This document shows positions 59,504 through 64,000 of a stretch of DNA of 64,000 nucleotides, one piece after another. Below the pieces are notes generated by a model. The model did not search any database, had not been told where the DNA came from, and was given only the letters and a program-made list of their open reading frames with translations. Position numbers and translations under genes: made by a program. Source of the stretch: Pelomonas margarita (GTDB lineage: Bacteria > Pseudomonadota > Gammaproteobacteria > Burkholderiales > Burkholderiaceae_C); NCBI RefSeq assembly GCF_043555875.1, contig NZ_JBIGHW010000004.1:372001-436000 (forward strand), in the 5' to 3' direction. Within the stretch, counting starts at the first letter, position 1, and the number at the start of each line of letters is the position of its first letter.

Positions 59504-59962
59504 ATGGCCATGGCAAATCGCATCTTCCGCAGCGCGCGCCGCGACCCGCGCACCATCTCCGACCGCACCGTCAGCGGTGCCCTGCTGCCGGCCACGGCCG
59601 TCTTCGTCGGTGCCACGCAGCTGACCCAGGCCACCGCTGCCAGCGGCGGCCGCCTGGCCCTGCTGGGTGACCGCGAGTTCTACGGCCTGGGCATCACCAC
59701 GGCCACCGACCCGCTGCTGACGCCCTACGCCTCCGGCGAAACGGGCATCGCCTACCTCCTGGAGCCGCAGGACGAAGTGCAGTGGGCCATGGCCGCTGGC
59801 ACCTACACCAACGGCCAGGAGCTCACCGTGGGCGCTGCCGGTCGCCTGACCGCCGCCACCACCGGCGCCGTCGTCGTCGCGCACTTCGATCAGGCGGGCG
59901 GCACTTTCGCTGCTGGCGCGCTGGCCGACGTCTGCGTCGCCAACCACTACACCAAGGCTTAA
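59504..59962 (+). CDS. Phage head decoration-like protein
   Basis: A 152-residue protein with small, beta-rich character (LLPATAVFVGATQLTQATAA; EPQDEVQWAMAAGTYTNGQE; LTAATTGAVVVAHFDQ), resembling DUF2190/decoration proteins that stabilise capsids. AAGGAA precedes the first ATG; a second ATG lies two codons later. It starts directly after the protease gene stop and 9 bases before the capsid gene. Confidence 0.6.
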   Translation: MAMANRIFRSARRDPRTISDRTVSGALLPATAVFVGATQLTQATAASGGRLALLGDREFYGLGITTATDPLLTPYASGETGIAYLLEPQDEVQWAMAAGTYTNGQELTVGAAGRLTAATTGAVVVAHFDQAGGTFAAGALADVCVANHYTKA

Positions 59963-59971
59963 GGAGGCCGC

Positions 59972-60967
59972 ATGCTGCAATTCACCAAGGAGCAGTGGGA
60001 GCAGGTCAAGGCCGCCCGCGCTCGTTTCAACCAGCGCGCCGTCGCCATGGCTGCGAACGAAGCCATCCTGGAGGGCAACTCGCTGTCCATCCCGGTCGAC
60101 GCCTGGCGTCGCATCGACTCGCGCGCCCAGATGCTGGCTCGCAGCCGCTTGGCCGTGTTCAACCGTCTGGCCCAGGCCAGCACGTTGCCGGTCAGCATCG
60201 CCGATCTGGTCAACTTCTACCCGCAGATCAGCGACTCCAACGAGGTGCAAGTCTCGATGGACGGCCGCAACGCCGCCAAGGCTGACGCCGCCGCGGTGAG
60301 CTACGTCGGCACCCCGGTGCCGGTGATGACCACCAGCGTACGCATGGGCTGGCGTCAGATGGAGGTGCTGCGCAAGGGCGGCAGCATGCTCGACACCGCC
60401 ACCATCGCCAACGGTCAGCGCAAGATGGCCGAGCGGCTGGAAGACATGGCGATCAATGGCCTGTCCTCGGTCAACGTCAACGGCGCCACGATCCACGGCC
60501 TGCGCAACCTGCCGGCGCGCAACACCTTCGCCCACGGCTTCACGCTGGCCTCGGCCACGGGCGCGCAGTGGCTGACGGCGTTCAAGCAGGCGATCACCGC
60601 CGCGCTGGGCGACAACAACTTCGGCCGACTGACGGTGTTCGTGAACATCGGCGACTACACCTACGCCGACACGACCGACTACTCGGCCGCCTACAGCGGC
60701 ACGATCCTGCAGCGCCTGCGCGCCATCGCTCAGATCGCCGAGATCATCCCGGCGTCGAGCGTTCCGGCAAACGAGATCCTGGGCATCTCCGACCTGGATG
60801 CGGGCGAGTGGGGTGGCATCCTGTCGGCCATGCCGCTGACCACGCGGCCCAAGACCCGCCAGGAGCCCGAGGACGACTATGTGTTCGGCGTCATCGCTGC
60901 CGCTGCCCCGCAGTTCCGCAGCGACGCCAACGGTCAGTCGCAATTCGTCCACGGCACGAACGCCTGA
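59972..60967 (+). CDS. Phage major capsid protein (tentative)
   Basis: A 331-residue protein with an N-terminal helical arm (TKEQWEQVKAARARFNQRAV) and an HK97-like layout: VSYVGTPVPVMTTSVRMGWR near residue 112, TIANGQRKMAERLEDMAING near 150, GRLTVFVNIGDYTYADTTDY near 215 and a C-terminal ILSAMPLTTRPKT segment. Position after protease and decoration genes fits a coat protein. GGAGG precedes the ATG. Confidence 0.7.
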   Translation: MLQFTKEQWEQVKAARARFNQRAVAMAANEAILEGNSLSIPVDAWRRIDSRAQMLARSRLAVFNRLAQASTLPVSIADLVNFYPQISDSNEVQVSMDGRNAAKADAAAVSYVGTPVPVMTTSVRMGWRQMEVLRKGGSMLDTATIANGQRKMAERLEDMAINGLSSVNVNGATIHGLRNLPARNTFAHGFTLASATGAQWLTAFKQAITAALGDNNFGRLTVFVNIGDYTYADTTDYSAAYSGTILQRLRAIAQIAEIIPASSVPANEILGISDLDAGEWGGILSAMPLTTRPKTRQEPEDDYVFGVIAAAAPQFRSDANGQSQFVHGTNA

Positions 60968-60969
60968 CC

Positions 60970-61407
60970 ATGAAGGCGCGCATCACCAACCTGAAAGCGC
61001 CTTGGCCCTCCGGGGCCTTGGTCGGGGCCGTGGTCGAGTTCGAAGCCGGCGCCCTGCCGGCCTGGGCTGCTGGCAAGTGCGTGCCGGTCGGCGACGACGA
61101 AGAGCCGTCGCTGACCGTGCCCGTGCCGCCCGAGTTCGTGCCCGAGCCGGTCGTACTGTCCGAGGCTGACAAGGTGCGCGAGGAAGCTGGCCAGCACATC
61201 GCCCGCCTGACCGCCGAGTTTGAGCAGCACGCCCGCGACATGCAGGCCAAGCTGCAAGAGCTCACCGGCCAGAACGAAGCGCTGCAGACCGCGAAGGCAG
61301 AGGCCGACTCCAAGGTCGCCGAGCTGTCCGCGCAGCTGGCTGCCGCCGAGGAAGCACGCGCTGCCGCGGCGCAGGCCTCGGCCGCCACCAAGCCCAAGAA
61401 GGGCTGA
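60970..61407 (+). CDS. Phage structural protein with C-terminal coiled coil
   Basis: A 145-residue protein. The N-terminal part (MKARITNLKAPWPSGALVGA) forms a small beta domain as in phage head-associated proteins; residues 65-140 are an Ala/Glu/Lys coiled coil. Starts 3 bases after the capsid gene. Function unknown. Confidence 0.58.
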   Translation: MKARITNLKAPWPSGALVGAVVEFEAGALPAWAAGKCVPVGDDEEPSLTVPVPPEFVPEPVVLSEADKVREEAGQHIARLTAEFEQHARDMQAKLQELTGQNEALQTAKAEADSKVAELSAQLAAAEEARAAAAQASAATKPKKG

Positions 61408-61409
61408 CG

Positions 61410-61778
61410 ATGATCTCCAGCGCACAGGCCCGGCAGTACCTGGATCAGGCGCTGGGGATCTCCGTCCCTGAATTCGTGGTCGACGCTGCCGTGGCCGATG
61501 TCGCGGCAGCCGAGGCCGCCATGGATGCGGCAGGCTACAGCGCCGGCACCAAGACGCTCGTGCAGTGCATGGCAGTTGCCATCAAGGCCAGCGCCGGCAG
61601 CGCCCGCCGCCTCCAGTCACAAGGCGCCCAGGGCGGCGTCTCGCGCTCGTTCCAGAACGACGCCAAGGCTCTGACGGTCATGCGCCGCGAGCTCGCCTCA
61701 CTCGACACAGCCGGGACGGTGGCCGCGATCGTCGGCCCCGATCCAGCATCAAACACCCTCTTCATGGTCGTCTGCTGA
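61410..61778 (+). CDS. Phage head-tail-connector-like protein (tentative)
   Basis: A 122-residue protein (MISSAQARQYLDQALGISVP; SAGTKTLVQCMAVAIKASAG; RSFQNDAKALTVMRRELASL) similar in size and pattern to short adaptor proteins placed after capsid genes. Starts 3 bases after the preceding gene. Assignment by position. Confidence 0.55.
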   Translation: MISSAQARQYLDQALGISVPEFVVDAAVADVAAAEAAMDAAGYSAGTKTLVQCMAVAIKASAGSARRLQSQGAQGGVSRSFQNDAKALTVMRRELASLDTAGTVAAIVGPDPASNTLFMVVC

Positions 61779-61789
61779 CCGGAGTCCAC

Positions 61790-63217
61790 ATGCCTGATCT
61801 CGCCCAGGGCTATTCGGCCGATATCGTCCTTGCCGCAAATGAAAGCGTCCGCGTGCGCACGTCGGGCCAGGTGACCGTGACGAGCGCCTACGGTGCGCCG
61901 GCCGGCACCACCACGCTGAACGCCAACACCCAGCTGTTTGGCCCGTATGGCGTGCCCGCGAAGCTGCGCGTCACGGCCGTGAGCGGCGCGGCGAACTACG
62001 CCCAGCCGACGCAAGTGCCGGTGACTGCCGACCCGGCGACGGGTGAATTCACACCCCCGGTGTCAGGGGCTTGGAACACGGTGGTTAGCGCCAACGTCTA
62101 CCTGCCCACCGGCTTCTCCACGTATGCCGCTGCTCTGCCGAATTGGCGGGCGGGGGCACAGCAAACGCGCGCTGGCGTAATTTGCCGCATTGCCTGGCCT
62201 GGCAACTCAACCGCGGTGGGATACGGCGCCCTTGGCGCAGCCAACTATGTGGGCATCAAGCGGGCATCGCCGACTTCACGGCTCGCTGCGTTGCTGGACA
62301 CGATCCTCCGGCCGACCGGCATCGAGTCTTGGATGGGCAACAACGGCAGCGAGACAGCTGGCGGAACCACATTCAATCAATATTTCCCCAGCCTGAATCC
62401 GGGCGCTGGATGGGTTAACAGCCCGCAAGGGTCGCTAGGCAAAAATAGCCTGGAGAACAGCACAACGACAAACGCGCTGCCGCTAACGGCGTCGGTTCCT
62501 GTCAATACCGGTGAGATATTTTACTTTTCCAAACCTGTTGACGGAACAGCAGCCTTTGGGACTTTCACGGTCAATGTGGACGGCGGCGCTACGCTGGCCA
62601 CTGTTGATTGCAACGCGGCGAAGACGATGCGAAAGCAAGTCGTCACGTTTGCTCGCGGCTACCACACGCTCAATGTTGTGCCGCCAGGTGGCGGCGTGTA
62701 CGTCGTCATTGCCGGCATGATCGCCTACGACTCGGAGAACCCGGGCGTGCAGGTCTTGAATCTCGGCTACGCGGGCGGCACCGCCGCGACGCTGAAGGGC
62801 TCCGGCACGCTGGCGACCAGCAACGTTATTTCCACGCTTGGATGCAAGCTGATCATCCTGGGCAACCTTATCAATGACTGGGTTGCAGGCACCAACGTGG
62901 CCACGTTCAAGGCTGACACGCAGACCCTTATCACCGCCGCCAAGAACGGCGGCGCCTGCGATGTGGTGCTCATCACCGACATTCCCACGGCGCCTGGCGT
63001 GGCGAGCTACGCCACACAGGCGGCCTACCTGACCGCCTACCGCGAGTTGGCCGCCGAGAACAGCCTGATCCTCATCGACTGGTACACGCAGAGCGGCGGC
63101 ACCTACGAAGCCGCCAACGCGGCCGGCCTCATGTACGACGACCGCCACGAATCGGCGCTGGGCTACACCCGCAAAGCGGAGATGGTGGCGTCTGTCCTGG
63201 CCGCCGCGCTGCGCTGA
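61790..63217 (+). CDS. Phage protein with SGNH-hydrolase-like domain
   Basis: A 475-residue protein. Residues 1-110 are beta-rich (VRVRTSGQVTVTSAYGAPAG). The remainder shows SGNH features: AWPGNSTAVGYG as a GDS-like first block, ILGNLINDW as the GxND block and LMYDDRHESALGYTRKAEM as the DxxH block near the C-terminus. GGAG lies 5 bases before the ATG at 61790. Such domains in virion proteins deacetylate surface polysaccharide, so it may be a tail-fibre or head-fibre esterase. The serine of block 1 is preceded by Asn rather than Asp. Confidence 0.65.
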   Translation: MPDLAQGYSADIVLAANESVRVRTSGQVTVTSAYGAPAGTTTLNANTQLFGPYGVPAKLRVTAVSGAANYAQPTQVPVTADPATGEFTPPVSGAWNTVVSANVYLPTGFSTYAAALPNWRAGAQQTRAGVICRIAWPGNSTAVGYGALGAANYVGIKRASPTSRLAALLDTILRPTGIESWMGNNGSETAGGTTFNQYFPSLNPGAGWVNSPQGSLGKNSLENSTTTNALPLTASVPVNTGEIFYFSKPVDGTAAFGTFTVNVDGGATLATVDCNAAKTMRKQVVTFARGYHTLNVVPPGGGVYVVIAGMIAYDSENPGVQVLNLGYAGGTAATLKGSGTLATSNVISTLGCKLIILGNLINDWVAGTNVATFKADTQTLITAAKNGGACDVVLITDIPTAPGVASYATQAAYLTAYRELAAENSLILIDWYTQSGGTYEAANAAGLMYDDRHESALGYTRKAEMVASVLAAALR

Positions 63218-63245
63218 TTTCCATCCCCTCCGCGAGGGGCTGGGC

Positions 63246-63455
63246 TCAGCGGGAGGGGCGCTTCAGCTCGATCAGCTCATCCAACAGCGTGCGCGTTCGC
63301 TCGTGCGCGCTGTCTTTGGCCGTTCGGAGATGCCCCAGCTTCTCGACGTCTGCATATGTCCACGCGCCACCTGAGTGGAGGTGTCGCCTGTAGGCTGCAA
63401 TGGCATCAAGCTCTGCTTCCAGGGCTTCGTCGACGAGTTTTTCCAGAGCGTTCAT
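63246..63455 (-). CDS. Hypothetical phage protein
   Basis: A 69-residue helical, charged protein (MNALEKLVDEALEAELDAIA; LDELIELKRPSR) of unknown function, on the strand opposite to the head genes. Possibly a late-inserted moron gene. Confidence 0.5.
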   Translation of the reverse strand: MNALEKLVDEALEAELDAIAAYRRHLHSGGAWTYADVEKLGHLRTAKDSAHERTRTLLDELIELKRPSR

Positions 63456-63539
63456 GGTTTTCTTCCGTTGCTGGGAGGCCAGTATTAAGGACTGTGCCCC
63501 GTGGGCGGCAGCATTTCCCCGTCGGCGCAGTCGGCCCTC

Positions 63540-63725
63540 CTACTCGGCGGGCTTTTTCTTGTGCGCTTCTGGCTCCCAGGCGTCCAAGTAGGCCTCGAAG
63601 GCTGGCTTCCCTGCCAGGTCGATCTTGGCCCAGTGGCGAGGGAGCAGGCGCAGGGTGCCGTGCTGGCGCACGTCGCTTGCGGGCTTGGGCTTCGGGCCGC
63701 GCTTGGCCTGGGGTGTGTCGGTCAT
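63540..63725 (-). CDS. Hypothetical small basic phage protein
   Basis: A 61-residue protein (MTDTPQAKRGPKPKPASDVR) with a KRGPKPK tract like an AT-hook and a WAKIDLAGKPAFEAYLDAWE helix. The RGPxP pattern resembles short DNA-binding proteins. Unknown role; leftward, with the gene above it. Confidence 0.5.
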   Translation of the reverse strand: MTDTPQAKRGPKPKPASDVRQHGTLRLLPRHWAKIDLAGKPAFEAYLDAWEPEAHKKKPAE

Positions 63726-63811
63726 GCGCCGAATTGTCGTGCCACATGAATAGGGGATGCGACCCCTAGAATTGCGTGTCACGATAATTGCATGACTGAC
63801 CGCATCACATC

Positions 63812-64000
63812 ATGACGGCCGAAGCTCTTGCCGGTGTTCTGGAGTCCATCGCGTTCGCCATCCGCTCGCTGCCGGCCGGCGTGCAGGCGGCGCCAGCGAT
63901 CGCACACGTCATCCCTGCCCAGGCCTCGGTGCCCGCGCCCGTGCCGCCAGCGCCGATCCAAGCACCGCCAGCGCCCGCGCCCAGCGCACCGGAGCCCGAG
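63812..64000 (+). CDS. N-terminal part of a rightward phage gene, 3' end outside window
   Basis: From an ATG at 63812 an open frame runs to the window edge: MTAEALAGVLESIAFAIRSL followed by a Pro/Ala-rich stretch. It resembles the start of phage structural proteins with low-complexity N-termini, but too little is visible to name it. Confidence 0.45.
   Translation, partial: MTAEALAGVLESIAFAIRSLPAGVQAAPAIAHVIPAQASVPAPVPPAPIQAPPAPAPSAPEPE

Overview
The window reads as the chromosome of a GC-rich betaproteobacterium, most likely a member of the Burkholderiales (Roseateles/Rubrivivax/Comamonas-like). This rests on strong GC bias, protocatechuate 4,5-dioxygenase subunits of the LigAB/PmdAB type, long runs of overlapping ATGA gene junctions and the tRNA sequences. 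The genus is inference. It has three parts: an aromatic (phenylpropanoid) catabolic region at 1-45.7 kb, a mobile-element scar at 45.8-47.3 kb, and, after an OPT transporter, a damaged prophage from 49.6 kb to the right edge.

Catabolic region. Four gene blocks fit one route from coniferyl alcohol to ring cleavage. The block at 26.6-28.9 kb encodes a CalA-like coniferyl-alcohol dehydrogenase and an aldehyde dehydrogenase. The block at 40.9-45.6 kb encodes a feruloyl-CoA synthetase and a two-glutamate enoyl-CoA hydratase, with an amidohydrolase, an alpha/beta hydrolase and an NTF2-like protein. The block at 1-5.3 kb encodes a 3-hydroxyacyl-CoA dehydrogenase, a thiolase, a CoA-transferase and a vanillate-demethylase pair (VanAB). 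The block at 8.6-10.1 kb encodes LigA and LigB. Three of these blocks start with a 13-bp inverted repeat of the form TTAGC-N3-GCTAA, 31-43 bp before the first start codon. One copy lies between the first block and a divergent MarR regulator, so I propose one acyl-CoA-responsive MarR regulon.

The aldehyde dehydrogenase block appears to run on as a nine-gene transcription unit (28.9 to 15.5 kb): aldehyde dehydrogenase, CalA-like SDR, DUF1302 outer-membrane protein, DUF1329 protein, YCF48-like protein, MMPL/RND transporter, chemoreceptor, periplasmic binding protein and type-B carboxylesterase. That would join oxidation, envelope transport, chemotaxis and ester cleavage of the same class of compounds. 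A divergent sigma-54 activator (XylR/V4R type) sits beside it.

Other genes in this region: a LysR regulator with an SDR and a GST; an ECF sigma / anti-sigma / subtilase / outer-membrane protein set; an NmrA-like reductase with a divergent HxlR regulator; an AraC regulator with an old yellow enzyme and an MDR reductase; and a TetR regulator with a six-gene unit (two alpha/beta hydrolases, a small lipid-binding-like protein, a second old yellow enzyme and two MDR reductases). Poly-G tracts of 13 and 10 flank tetR.

Mobile scar and prophage. An IS5-family element (867 bp, TAA target duplication, frameshifted transposase) lies inside a decayed IS1182-type transposase. A tRNA-Pro 3' fragment and a tRNA-Arg 5' fragment mark old integration events. 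An intact tRNA-Arg(TCT) abuts a tyrosine integrase. The prophage's leftward early genes run directly into a 5'-truncated rightward head-morphogenesis gene, so terminase, portal and the immunity region are missing at that junction. Capsid-module genes follow up to the right edge.
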